From the NCBI RefSeq assembly GCF_963678635.1, contig NC_087069.1, forward strand, positions 2,060,166 to 2,124,165: a DNA stretch of 64,000 nucleotides. Reading direction: 5' to 3'. Position 1 is the first letter of the stretch, and the number at the start of each line of letters is the position of its first letter. Both the position numbers and the translations under genes were made by a program. This document shows, piece by piece, positions 41,111-52,904 of this stretch. The notes under the pieces were generated by a model. That model did no database searches. It saw only the letters and a list, made by a program, of their open reading frames with translations, and was not told the origin of the DNA. This DNA comes from Symsagittifera roscoffensis. Taxonomy: Eukaryota > Xenacoelomorpha > Acoela > Convolutidae.

Positions 41111-41125
41111 CACCAAGGAGCGCCA
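41111..41125 (-). promoter_or_regulatory. Primer-binding site of the gypsy element
   Basis: On the minus strand this reads TGGCGCTCCTTGGTG, 11 bases inside the LTR end at 41137. It differs by one base from the giant element's site (19974-19988), and both are followed by the same ATAAAAACA spacer string toward the LTR. Confidence 0.65.
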
Positions 41126-41136
41126 TAAAAACACTA

Positions 41137-41345
41137 TGTAACAGTCGCCTACTTCGGTCACATATGAGGCTTAAGAAAAATAGGCCCTATAACCATTGGC
41201 TCAAGAGTCAGGGACACTATCTCTTGTGTTTTTGTACCTCAAAAACGGTCGGAGCCAATTCGGTTCGCTTGCGACATGAGACTAGAACCCGTTACAGCTT
41301 AAAGGCCACTACCAAAATACCCCCCGCCCCCACTCTAGAAAATAA
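41137..41345 (-). repeat. Gypsy LTR, identifiable part
   Basis: Starts TGTAACAGTCGCC, parallel to TGTAACATTCGCC of the giant LTR. The far end is uncertain and may include the following 424-bp duplicated unit. No second LTR copy was found near 28575. Confidence 0.4.
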
Positions 41346-42194
41346 GAACGTCCCCATACTTAGGTCTCAAAATACCCAAAATACACGAACGCCGTTAAAA
41401 ACCGGGTTGCAACAATCCGTTAAAATACTTTTTTATTGGACAGTGGAACTTTGGTCCATTTCAGGTGGATCAACCTACTTATCATAAAATGCACTCGAGA
41501 AAACTAAATTTGGTACTTACATAGCAGCACGCATGAGAAAGAAAGTAATTAAACTAATAAATGACTCTAGCATAATTATAATCGAATATAACTCAAGAAG
41601 TTTTCTAATGATGAGTTCCAATCAAAGGAAATAAGTTTTAATTCAAGAATGTATTTTTTGATCTGGACCATTGGGAGACTTCGGTTGTCTGCTTTTCCGT
41701 TGAAGGTTCACTCTGGTCCAGTTGATTCTTGCTCTGCTCTTGTATTTGTTCGGTCTTCTATATCAGATAGAACGTCCCCAAACTTAGGTCTCAAAAAACC
41801 CAAAATACACGAACGCCGTTAAAAACCGGGTTGGAACAATCCGTTAAAATACTTTTTTTATTGGACAGTGGAACTTTGATCCATTTCAGATGGATCAACA
41901 TACTTATCATAAAATGCACTCGAGAAAACTAAATTTGGTACTTACATAGCAGCACGCATGAGAAAGAAAGTAATTAAACTAATAAATGACTCTAGCATAA
42001 TTATAATCGAATATAACTCAAGAAGTTTTCTAACGATGAGTTCCAATCAAAGGAAATAAGTTTTAATTCAAGAATGTATTTTTTGATCTGGACCATTGGG
42101 AGACTTCGGTTGTCTGCCTTTCCGTTGAAGGTTCACTCTGGTCCAGTTGATTCTTGCTCTGCTCTTGTATTTGTTCGGTCTTCTATATCAGTTA
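41346..42194. repeat. 424-bp tandem duplication
   Basis: 41346-41769 and 41770-42194 match with only a few substitutions and one extra T. Both start GAACGTCCCC and end CTATATCAG. Very similar copies imply a recent duplication. I see no ORF conserved between them. The unit may be part of an LTR. Confidence 0.9.
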
Positions 42195-43038
42195 GGACAG
42201 CTCTACTCTAGTTTTCTACGATGGAAATTGCGAATAGCAATTTCCCACTGTATATTTGACAACTTTCCCGCAATTGTAATTCGGTTGTTCTGATTTTATA
42301 TTTGATGTTTTCAGTTGTCGCGAGAAATCTGAGCATAACAGGCTCCATTCGAATTTTTGAAAAATAAAACGTCATTCCAAGACCACGTATTTTCGTGTTC
42401 AAGGTCAAACTTCCAAATATGACCGACTGGCACAAAGTTTTGATTGGTTGCATTTTCTAAATTTTGAACTAATGATGTGTATGACACTTTTTATGATCCT
42501 TGATCATTTTGTACAGATAGTTAATTATTTTTAAAACCTGAAGATGCACAAAAATGTGCGTAAACGTTTGTTTGAATTTACAATTTTAACGCATTCTCAA
42601 AACAAATACTTCAAATGTGATCTATTGTTTGACCCAGAATGCAAAATTAGACTTCTAGGAATGTACACAAAGATTTTCAAAACTCGCTATAACGATTCAG
42701 ATACATGCGCTTGGCGCATTTTATGCGAATGTAACAACTGTAGAGACCTGAAGAAACCTACACTTATAACTGAAAACAAAAATTTGAACATTGCAATGAC
42801 TGGGTTTTATGCGAACCCTTGGATTATTTTCCTAAATCCTTTGTTATTATTATTGTTATTATTATTATCACTTCCATATCTAGAAAATTCCTAGGATTTG
42901 ACTGGAAAACGTGATGAAGGGACTCCTGACTATAACCTCGGTTACTATGATACTTTTGACCTTCTGATCACCCTAAAAAATAAGATAATAAAGATCAATG
43001 GGCATCATGGTTGGAAAACTTTTAGATGTGTTCAAAAT
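42195..43038. other. Region upstream of the CDV3-like gene
   Basis: Contains one + open frame (42544-42894, 116 codons, Cys-containing middle and a hydrophobic Leu-rich end). It has no recognised domain and may be chance. A small hairpin, GCACA-AAAA-TGTGC, lies at its start. The remainder, including 42898-43038, is open in the frame of the next gene but looks like 5' untranslated sequence. Confidence 0.35.
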
Positions 43039-43240
43039 ATGGCAGATACAACTGGTGACTTAGACAGCTTCTTTGCGCGGAAGGACAAGAAAAAGAAAGG
43101 ACAAACATGGGATAAAAAGAAAAAGTCAAATAAAAATGAAAATGCGGAATCTGCTCAAATATTTGGACCTGAATCTATTGAACACGATGAATGGGGAGAA
43201 ATACAAGACGATTTATCCAAGAGTGTAAAGACTGTTGATC
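43039..43240 (+). CDS. CDV3-like gene, exon 1
   Basis: The ATG at 43039 sits in a good context (AAAATATGG). The protein starts GDLDSFFARKDKKKKG within its first 20 residues, which matches the conserved start of CDV3 family proteins (SLDNFFAKRDKKKK in the human protein), followed by a Lys-rich stretch and HDEWGEIQDDLS, which resembles the family's acidic DEWKE part. A consensus GTAAGT donor begins at 43241. CDV3 proteins are small, acidic/basic-patterned and poorly characterised. This is the only host-type gene I can name in the window. Confidence 0.65.
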
Positions 43241-46200
43241 GTAAGTGTTAGTTGAAAATTGTACATTTGTATAGTTCTTAACAAAGTCAGGACGTTTTAA
43301 GATTAGCAATAGTTGTTTCCTTCAAGCTTAAAATAGCTCTTTGATGTTTTATGTGTTATGTTTCGGCGTTTTATGTGTTTTTTTTGTTGAAAAAATGATT
43401 GGCAGATAATTGTGGTCTTGAAATTAGGCAAAAAACGGACGTCATCGAAAAAGTGCAATTTCCCCAGTTCAACTGCAGTGTTGACAATTCGATAGCAATT
43501 TAGCTCTCTTTCTCCGTCTCGAAGTCAGAAATATCATTATTTTTCTTAGAAATTTTGGACGTTTTCCAATAAAGATTCAAGGACTTATTGCAAATTATAT
43601 GCGCTCTTTGGATATTAAACGACTGCGTATGTTAGTGGCTGCATAGTCATAGTGTGCTCGGTGTGCTTAAGTCTGTTAATAGTTCTGGCGATTCTTTCAG
43701 ACACATTTCAACGAAATTTGTGGGGACCGATCGTTTAGCAGACTAATATTATAGCATAAAAGTGAAAAATGAGTTTCTTAGCCGACCAACGTGTAATAAA
43801 GTGATGGATGAGTGAATAAAGGCGAAATAGTGTCGATTTTTGGGCGTGATTTTTTGAATAAATCGAAAAGCTTTGGCATATTTGACACTCTTAGTAAATA
43901 AGGCAAGTTGACCCACATTTTATGTCGAAAAATGACCAGAAACGTTGTAAAAATTGCAACAAAATTTTAAAAAAAATCTAAAACGTACTAATTAATTTTT
44001 GAGTGTTGTTGCATTTTTTCTTTCCCTAAATTGGCAAAAACTGATTTACTGGAGTTAAATTAAAGTTTCAGGGCTTGAATAAATGTTTCATGGCTCATCT
44101 TCTTCAATAAAAAGTTTATTATAAGCATGTTTTTGCTTTGTTTTCTCGAAATTATACTTAAAATCTTGAATTTTCAACTGGTTTTTTTGAATATCTATCA
44201 TCACGGTCGAATCACGACTGAAAGGGTTCTAATATGATATATCACTTGACCCAATGCGATGATTATTTGTGGTACCTGATTCTGCGTGGAAAAAGCCAAA
44301 ACACACCGGAATACAAAGTGCATCCCCATTTTCAATGGTAGGAACAAAAACAAAACTGAAAAAGAATTGTCAAGAAAGCAAGAGACAATAAGGTTCGACA
44401 ATCGATGAAAATCTTCCAATTCAGATTCGAAGCGTCGATGAACCTTTTTCTTAATTTAAATAATCAAAGAATCAGTGTTTTGAGCTATTGCGAAGTGTTC
44501 GAAGGTGCTTTTAGGGCGATCGCACAGCCCCAATCAATTTGCACAATTTTTGGATGACGGAAGAACTGTTTTCGATTGACTTTTAAAGTTGTGATAGATT
44601 GCCGATCATTTTTTTTTACATTACTACGCTTGCGATTAGCAAGTCTTATCAAATCATACTATAGACCTGGTTCAGGTTAACAACTTTTAAACAAAATCTC
44701 GTCATAAGTATCAGTTGTCGGTCTATTATATGTCTCCACAGGTTTTGTCGGCTTAAATAGTTACAGCCATTAATAGTTTTCAGTAGTGTCATCTGTTGAT
44801 ACTCTATTTTCCTTGTGGTAGTATTTGAGGAGGAAGACGGATCAACCAATAATTCACCATAAGCGCTCTTTTGCTACTATTCGAAACAGTTTGTTCAGTC
44901 AGGCTGGGTTACCATTCGAAGATGAAATTTGTTAAGCCTTTACTATTCGGCTTTTGAACTCTGCCTAGAAAAAGGTTCTTCAGGCTAAGACTAAATCAAA
45001 TAACACGACCTACCTAAGAAGACCCACTGATCCCACCGTAGTGCCCTCAGCTAAAAGTTGGCAAGTTTTGCAGTTGAAAAGAAAATCTAAAACTTTGGCG
45101 CGAGCTAGTGACTTCCTGGAACCACGGAACCAAGGTAAGCAAATACTAGCGACTAGCTGGCTTCTTGAACGGTTCTCAACCTAAAGACTCAAACAGCAAC
45201 ATACTCTTCAATTCCAAGTCTCTCACCTCGCCCTAAGATGCATACTCTTTTAACATTCATCTCACCCGAGTTACTAAATGCAACATTTACAAACGGAACA
45301 TTAAAATTAAGAGAAATGCTAAATGTCTCTCCCTAACAGATGCGCCTCAGTTTTATACCGAAGAAGTGGAGAAACGCATTAAAATGGCTCGCTCATCTCA
45401 TGGATTTGAAACATCTTCATGAAACTGTCCCTAGACTACCTCACGTCTTGAGCCTTAGGTTACGCACGCGCTTCGCAAGTCTCATCTATTCCGAAAACAG
45501 CAACCGTATTTCAACTGTTCAAACCCCTGAAGTACCGTACTGTCCAAAGAATGTTGTCCCATTTCCTTACTCAGTCCCGTTGTCCAATGCGGTTTCCAAC
45601 TACAAAGAAATTGACCCAATACCCAAAATAATCACTGAAATTTCCCTATAAACTCCACAACTGATTTATAACTCAGAAGACTCGTTTCAGCCTCGTTATA
45701 CGTTCCGGCTACTCCTCGCTTCTCAAATCATACTTCAACAGTTTTCACCCAAGTGTCTCGAATGAATGTCCTGAGTGATTCAACGTCCCACACAATACCA
45801 ACCACTTTTTAGTCCACCAAAACCTTCTATACTCACTTCACTTTGGTCTCATTCATTCGAAGCTGCTCCGTTTCTCAGTTTGTACCAGGCCTCAAGCACG
45901 TCAGTTTAGCTCCATACTGATGGCCAGTGTCGACTCAACACTGGATCATAATTTCGACTATAAAACCAAAACCGTTCCTCTGAGACTTGAAGATGACGAA
46001 AAGAACCATCTTTCACTGGAAGTGCTGAAAACAACCTGAACCAAGCAATCAATCTTCTCAGAAATACGGTACTAACGGACGAATTTTTCGAACATTCATA
46101 TTGAAATCAGACCGAAAAGATGATGTTTCATGCGTTGAGCCTGGACCAGGAAACTACAAGAGCCGATAGTTATTGCAGCAGAAAGCACCACTGAGCAAAA

Positions 46201-47172
46201 AAAAGTTTTTTGAAATTTGCGTGCTAATTATGCTTGCGATTAGCAATCGTTATCAATTTGGAATATAGACTTTTTAGGGGTTAACTAGTTCAACAGAATC
46301 ACTTGAGACTTGAATAATTTGATAGCTTGAATCGTTTTGTTTGAGAGCTCCTGTTAGTTTTTCTCCAGTCACTTCATAAAATCTTCTGTTCTTGAATTTT
46401 CGAGGTGCTTTGGCCTAGAGGTAACGCGGTTGCTGGTGTACCCTAAGGTCTAGTTTGAGTTCTGGCCGGATCTTGGTTTTTTCAGTATAGATAAAATTGA
46501 AAAAAAAAATAGAAAAATTTAATTGTCTGCTTAAGTTCGTTTGTCTGATCAAGTTTTGCCGACTAATTCGGTCTGATCACGGTTTTTTTCTCGTGCTGTC
46601 AATGACTTTCTGTTTTTCTCTGAACGTAGTGAGCACTCTTATATAGGTCTTGCCGATTTTTTTGTTCGGTTTTTTTTTCAGGAAAAGTCTGAAAAATTTG
46701 ATTTTTTTTTTTGCGGTTTGGCTTGTGATTTCTTTTCTAGTTCAGTCCATTTCTATTCTTAACAGGAAGGCAAACTCCATTATCAAACAGCAAAAATGTA
46801 TAGGTCACGAAAAACGTAATTGACTTCTAATTTTGAAAATGGAAATTAATTATCAGATTTCCCAGCGAAATAAAAGTTTCGCCTATCGATCCAGTTATCT
46901 CAAATTGGGTGAATTTTAACAAAAAGTGTCCATCATATTTTGTTCTACAAATTAAAAGAGTTTTAAGGCCATTTTTTTCTTCGAAATTCAAAAGTTGAAG
47001 TTTCTCAAAAAAACAAGTCAGTTTTTTTTTCAGTTTCCTTGCGTTCAATACTCTTTTCCAAATGTTAGCTGGCAATGTTTAGGTTAAATGTAACTTGACA
47101 TCTTTTAGGGAACATCAAGATGCACGTGTAGCAACTAGTGTTTTTTTGGTGCTATTCCATGTTTGTGTTCAG
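43241..47172 (+). other. CDV3-like gene intron
   Basis: About 3.9 kb bounded by GTAAGT (43241) and TTCAG (47168-47172). Joining the exons keeps the frame (codon split 1/2). The intron is AT-rich, with dispersed CGATTAGCAA motifs (near 44625 and 46230) and a tRNA-like block (46411-46470). An open frame at 45340-45651 has no recognised domain. Extra exons inside cannot be excluded. Confidence 0.5.
46411..46470 (+). repeat. tRNA-like block (possible SINE head)
   Basis: TGGCCTAGAGGTAACGCGG at 46411-46429 resembles a tRNA A box. About 22 bases further on, TCTAGTTTGAGTTCTGG (46449-46465) resembles a B box. The spacing fits RNA polymerase III promoters. It does not fold as a full tRNA by eye, so a tRNA-derived SINE or tRNA relic is more likely. 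Confidence 0.35.
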
Positions 47173-47726
47173 AGTCAGTGGTGGAAGAAGGGGGACGTGG
47201 GAGTCCGAGTAGTGGGAACCAGAGGAGCAGTGGGGGTGACATGCACACCATTTGCGAGGAGGACTCGGGGGGAGTAGAGAGGGACAACAAGGGACCCTGG
47301 CACCTGACCCCCGCCAACACCACCAGCAGCAGTGATCCCCCCGCACCAGCTCCCACCGCCACAGTCGATGGACCTTCGAGCAACCACAGTGGGGGCGATG
47401 CAGCAGCCACAGTGGGCAGTGGGGTCGCTACTGGTGCCAACGAGAACAAGAAGGAGGAGGAGAAGTCGAAGGAAGATGAGAGTACTGTGGAGAGCAAGTA
47501 CGTGCCTCCATGGATGAGAAATAAGTCTGGCCCAATGACCGCCACTGCAGATTCCCCCGCTGGTGCTAAATACCTGCCCCCTGTTCGAGCGAGGGGTCAG
47601 TCACATCTGCAGACCAAACCGCCGGACGTCCAGAGCCAATCCGACTTCCCTAGTTTAGGCGGAGCAAACACAAATCCAGATGGGCAAAATGCATGGCAGA
47701 GGTCGCAGGCCAGCTCCGCAACCTAA
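47173..47726 (+). CDS. CDV3-like gene, terminal exon
   Basis: Follows the TTCAG acceptor. 184 codons, stop TAA at 47724-47726. The composition is Ser/Gly/Ala/Pro-rich and visibly GC-rich relative to surroundings. Near the C-terminus are YVPPWMRN and YLPPVRARG, then QSDFPSLGGA. The family has YRPPGAR and QFPSL in the same order. Total product would be 251 residues, similar to the human protein (about 258). The low-complexity middle is not conserved in the family. No other gene is adjacent. Confidence 0.65.
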
Positions 47727-49331
47727 ACGCAATCATCAACAGAGCTGCAAATCAGCGGAGACCTAATTCACAAATTCTGAAACGTCAAAACTGAAATCGG
47801 AAATTTTGAGGGACTTGAATTTTTGAGCCGCGTTGATAAATTCAATTTTGGCTCTGGTATTTTTTATAAGTCTGAATGTAACCCATCGCCAGAGGGATTT
47901 TATTGAATAATGTGTTTTATAGATTCAATGGCGCATATTCAATTCAGAAACATTTATTTGACTGTTTAAAAGAAGTTTTTTGTACTTATTATTTGGTGAA
48001 AGTAAAATATAAAAGTTCGAAAATTTCAATTTTAAATACATTTATTTCTGGAAATCGCCCACCATCGTGAGAAAATTGGTTTACTGAATAGTCAATTAAA
48101 CCATTTCTGACATTTGCATATCGTATACTTGGATCCATCTCTGAACACGTTTAATGCTTCGACCACTTCATGAGATTGGCGTAGCTTGTACAGAGTCGAT
48201 GAACGTATATAGTAAAAAAACCTAAAATTTGTTGAGGCTCAAATTTACTTTTTTGCGGTACTTATGATTTCTTTACGCTCACGATTAGCAAAAGTAGTCG
48301 ATTAACTTGTGCTATGCTCCTGATTTTGCTAATATGCTGCTGATTCAAATTTAACTACTGGATACTAGTTACTACTGGAACATGTATAAATATAGAGCTT
48401 CGATTATGTTTTTTCGGCTTCGTGGTTGTCGACCTACGCTATGTCATTTTTTTTTACAATTTATGCTCACTTTGCATACACTACTTATAAAGCTATCGTG
48501 GATCGCATGGTGGGCGTTACATGCAATTTGAACAGCTTATTGACTGGCGGGTATTTACCGTTTTTTTCCTTGGAACGCCCGGTAGTACTTTTGAGATCGA
48601 TAACACCCTGGCACTGATAATTGAATACCAGAAGTCAACTGCACTAGGACCTCTTTGAAAGATTTGTATTAGTTTAAAGACGAAACAAAATACTTTGAAA
48701 AAATCCTTTTCCTTCATCAATTGTAACATGGTTCGATGTTTTGTTTTGCAATGATTGACCGTCATGGTGATTTCATCCTACAGTTGTTGCATCCCAAGTG
48801 GCGCGATGCTCATATTCGCCTCTGTAGTTAAACTTTGGTTCTTTACACTAGCAAGCGTAGTGTAATAGTAAAACTATTATATTTTTCCAACCTAATTCGC
48901 AAATATTAGTGATAATTTTTGTGGCAATTTGATGCTGACTGCATTGGCAGTTTGACAGCATTTGCTTTGAAATTTGATTAGTAATAATTTTTGTAATTTC
49001 CAATTTATTACATGCAAAATTTTGTCCATTTGTGTTTGGTGCATGTTTGGCTGCATCGCATTGACAAGGTTTTTCTTTCCTAGTTATTCGCGAAGAATTC
49101 GTCTTTTTTTCTAAACTTTATCTTAAGGGAAGAAAATTCATGGAGGAGGCGAAGTGGACGTTCTACCTTCAAGTTCCTCGGTAATCGTATGAAAGGTAAA
49201 AATTATAGTTCAAAGCTCTAAAATCTGATTCAACGGGATTTTTAGTTTTTATATGAAAATATTATTTATGAATCAAGATTTTAGAGTAATAGATTTGCCT
49301 TTGATGGATATGAGTTGACATTTCGGTTGCA
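47727..49331. other. No gene seen; 3' region and AT-rich filler
   Basis: Begins with the likely 3' untranslated region of the CDV3-like gene. Contains another CGATTAGCAA-type motif near 48278 and the first instance of the TGGAGGAGGCGAAGTGGA string (49141-49158), which recurs in the satellite-like array. Small open frames have no support. Confidence 0.5.
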
Positions 49332-49668
49332 TTTTCAAAGTGTCCTTCAAAAAGAAAAACGTAAAAAAGAAGTAATAATTCGGAACGAAACAAATTCTAT
49401 CGATAAATTGTTATCCCGTTTCTCAGTGGTAGAGACCAACTAATAACGGATTTTTTTTGAAAAAGTTATTATGAGCCGCACCTCTTAACACGCTACTGGA
49501 TTTTCAAAGTGTCCTTCAAAAAGAAAAACGTAAAAAAAAGGTAATAATTCGGAACGAAACAAATGCTATCGATAAATTGGTATCCGGTTTCTCAGTGGTA
49601 GAGACCAACTAATAACGGATTTTTTTGAAAAAGTTATTATGAGCCTCACCTCTTAACACGCTACTGGA
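49332..49668. repeat. 169-bp tandem duplication within the array
   Basis: 49332-49500 and 49501-49668 match closely from TTTTCAAAGTGTCC to CACGCTACTGGA, with few changes, marking a recent local duplication. Confidence 0.85.
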
Positions 49669-50720
49669 TATGCGGTAAAAAACTAAAGTGGTGACACCGA
49701 AGTCTTGTTACTTTTTTTTGCAACCATAAATGAATTTTTCCCGGCGCACTGATGACCGTAATAAATTGTAAAAACTTTTGCGATAAGGTGTCGATTCAAA
49801 TGTGATTTTGCTAATAATCTGTTGTATGATTAAATGGTTGTGAATAAAATGTTGTGCGAAAATCTGAAGAAAGTTATTTTTGATCAATTGGTCATACTGT
49901 AGGTTTTTTTTTCAGCGGGACAGCATTTTCTGCTACATTTTGCAAGTGACAATAAAATCCAGCTTCCGCATTTTGTTTATCTGTTAAATATGCCGTAAAA
50001 TAATAAACGAAACCAGGGTTTTTTCTTTAAGCCTGAAAATTACTCAGCAAAATCTCTATTTGTGTTTTTATTGTTTTTTCAAAATTTTCTTGCCGTTTTT
50101 CGCTCTGTAAGTAAATAAATAAAGCGCTCATTCTTGCATATTAAACGAAGGTCAAGTTTGTTTATTTCTTAAATCAGCGTGCTCATTTCAGAGGCAATTT
50201 CCTAAGTATCCTTTAAAAGGAAAACGTGAAAAGTAGGTAATATTTACGAACAAAATAAACGTAATCTATCAATAAACTGGTATCCGGTTCCTGTGCGTCA
50301 GACGGGTTTATACCTGAGTTTTTGCGAAGAAAATGTATAAAGAATCTACCCTCTCAACACATTATTGGGTATGCGATTACTACAACGAAAGTGGTGACAC
50401 CGAAATCTCGTTTTTTTGTAACCAGAAATGAGCTTTTTTCCCAGCGCGCCAATGAAATACTTGCGATATCTGCTTTCAACTCAAATGCAATTTTGCTAAT
50501 AACTCTTTGTATGAATTTAATTATTGTAAAAAAAAGTTTCAGTTTTGAATCGAAAAGTGTGAGAAAATCTGGAGAAAAAATATTTTGATCAATTTGTGAC
50601 AAGGCTAGTTTTTTTTTGTGTGGGATAGAAACTACTGCTACAAATTTCCAGTGGAAAAAAGTTACAGTCTCCTCATTTTGTTGACTTTATGAATATGCCG
50701 TAAAATAAAACACGAAACCA

Positions 50721-51218
50721 GTGATGCTTGTTTTAGCTGGAAAATAACTCTACTTCTCTGCAAATTCTATACTTTCATTGTGGAAATTTGGAAGTTTTTT
50801 TTTGCTTTTTCTTTCCTCTAAAAACTACATAATGCGCTTGTTCTCATATTTTGAACTTTATTTGAGCTTGTTTACTTCTTAGATCAGCGTGGTCGAAACA
50901 TTTTGTGAATTTTCTTACAGAAACGTGTCCTCCTTGCTGAAATCATGGGTTCAGATTTTAAAAAACTAAGTATCGAAATGTTTACTCTGGCTTTATCGTT
51001 TTTGGCTTAGTCTTTTGCAAAGTATTTGTCGTTTTTTTCTAATTTCTCTTTTTTATCGGGAGAGGATTTATGGAGGAGGCGGAGTGGATGCTCTACCCTC
51101 AAGGTTCTGAAACCCTTGCCGTCAGCGTCAGAAGGGTTCACGTTGGTACTGTTTTAGAATGCTTAAGCCAACTGCCCTAATTGGTACTCTTCGTTTTAGA
51201 ATAGAGAAAATGTAGCCA
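50721..51218. repeat. Segment duplicated at 54387-54880
   Basis: From GTGATGCTTGTTTTAGCT to GAAAATGTAGCCAAATTT the two stretches are nearly identical, then diverge sharply at 51221/54884. The segment includes the GGAGGAGGCGGAGTGGATG string. The copies lie about 3.7 kb apart. Confidence 0.85.
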
Positions 51219-51220
51219 AA

Positions 51221-52904
51221 TTTTTCTGCTTTGCCCCATTCCTCTCTAAAAACTAAATAATGCGCTCGTTCTCATATTTTGAACTTTATTTGAGCTTGTT
51301 CAGTTCTTCAATCAGCGTGGTCGATACATTTGAAGCATTTTCTCACAGAAACGGGTTTCTGTTGAAATCATGAAATACATACGAGCATTTGGACCATATT
51401 TAGACATTGATATTTTTTGCAAGGTTTTCCCGAAAAAAAACAAATCTTGCAACAATTTTGCAAAAAGAAAGTGCCTCAGTAGTCGCCTTGAAAAAAGAAA
51501 TTTCAGCTCACAGCTCTAAAAGCTCATTCAGCGGGGGCTTTTGTGGATGTTAGTTTTTTATATGCAAATTATTAGTTATAAATAAGAACTGTAAAATTGA
51601 AAGCTTGCCTTTGTTGGATTTAAGTTACCAATTCAGTTCCAACTTCCAAATTATCCTTCATTTAAAAAATTGAAAAAAAGCTATTAACTCTAAATAAAAT
51701 AAAAGTATTATATCATTGAATTGCTATTCAATTTCTCAGTGCGACAGACCAGCTTATACCGGAGTTTTTTTGAAGAAGAAATATCATGAGTATTCCCTCT
51801 CTACACGCTACGTCATCAATTTACGATATGTGGTAAAATGGTGGCGTTGAAGTTTTTTTTCTATCCAGAAATGCGCTTTTTTTCCCGGCGCTTTTTTTCC
51901 TGGTACTTGCGATAAATCGGAGGTTTTTTGAAAAAGAGTTATTATGAGGATCCCCTAAAACACACAACGAAAAAAATTATTTCGTTGAACGGATCATAAT
52001 GAAGGTTTTTTTTGTGCGGGACAGCAATTTCTGCTACAAAGTTTTAGTAGCAAAATTTTCTAAGCTCCTAAGATTCTTCTTCTTCTGAACATGCCGTACA
52101 ATAAAATACAAAACCCGTGATGCTTGTTTTAGCTGGAAAATAACTCTACTACTCAACAAATTCTCTACTTTCTTTGTTAATTTACTTTTGTGTTTTCGGA
52201 AATTTTTCTGCTTTGCCCCATTCCTCTCTAAAAACTAAATAATGCGCTCGTTCTCATATTTTGAACTTTATTTGAGCTTGTTCAGTTCTTCAATCAGCGT
52301 GGTCGATACATTTGAAGCATTTTCTCACAGAAACGGGTTTTTGTTGAAATCATGAAATACATACGAGCATTTGGACCATATTTAGACATTGATATTTTTT
52401 GCAAGGCTTTCCCGAAAAAAACAAATCTTGCAACAATTTTGCAAAAAGAAAGTGCCTCAGTAGTCGCCTTGAAAAAAGAAATTTCAGCTCACAGCTCTAA
52501 AAGCTCATTCAGCGGGGGCTTTTGTGAATGTTAGTTTTTTATATGCAAATTTTTAGTTATAAATAAGAACTGTAAAATTGAAAGCTTGCCTTTGTTGGAT
52601 TTAAGTTACCAATTCAGTTCTAACTTCCAAATTAACCTTCATACAAAAAATTGAAAAAAAGCTATTAACTCTAAATAAAATAAAAGTATTATATCATTGA
52701 ATTGCTATTCATTTTCTCAGTGCGACAGACCAGCTTATACCGGAGTTTTTTTGAAGAAGAAATATCATGAGTATTCCCTCTCTACACGCTGCGTCATCAA
52801 TTTACGATATGTGGTGAAATGGTGGCGTTGAAGTTTTTGTTTTTTTCTATCCAGAAATGCGCTTTTTTTCCCGGCGCTTTTTTTCCCGGTACTTGCGATA
52901 AATG
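51221..52904. repeat. 982-bp direct duplication
   Basis: 51221-51917 and 52203-52904 match nearly base for base (offset 982), with only scattered single changes. A third partial copy occupies about 54048-54327. A 60-codon frame inside (52352-52534) is broken by an extra A in the first copy, so it is not a conserved gene. Confidence 0.85.

Larger units (their letters stand above)
38479..41136 (-). other. Gypsy leader (5' untranslated region)
   Basis: About 2.7 kb between gag and the LTR with no credible gene. It contains the 14-bp minisatellite, a threefold 70-bp repeat, T-rich and C-rich runs (40905-40922), and next to the primer-binding site a block aligning with the giant element's leader (shared AACCGGAAGGTTTACGCGTTCC against ATCCGGAAGGCTTCCGCGTTCC). 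Confidence 0.6.
28575..41345 (-). mobile_element. Decayed Ty3/gypsy retroelement, 3' LTR missing
   Basis: On the minus strand the order is LTR start (41137), primer-binding site, long leader with repeats, gag, zinc knuckles, aspartic protease, RT, RNase H, linker, integrase, C-terminal extension. This is the standard Ty3/gypsy order. Many frameshifts and stops interrupt it, and the integrase-plus-extension part is present twice. The left edge lies inside the extension at about 28575 and no LTR is found there, so the 3' end was lost. The far end of the right LTR is unclear because the adjoining 424-bp tandem duplication begins at 41346. Confidence 0.8.

Noticed and set aside
47135-47545. Minus-strand 136-codon frame over the CDV3-like exon
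   Set aside because: Antisense shadow of a GC-rich coding exon whose + strand frame matches a known family.
52352-52534. 60-codon frame in the satellite-like array
   Set aside because: The near-identical copy at 51370 is frameshifted and the third copy is truncated; no sign of coding constraint.
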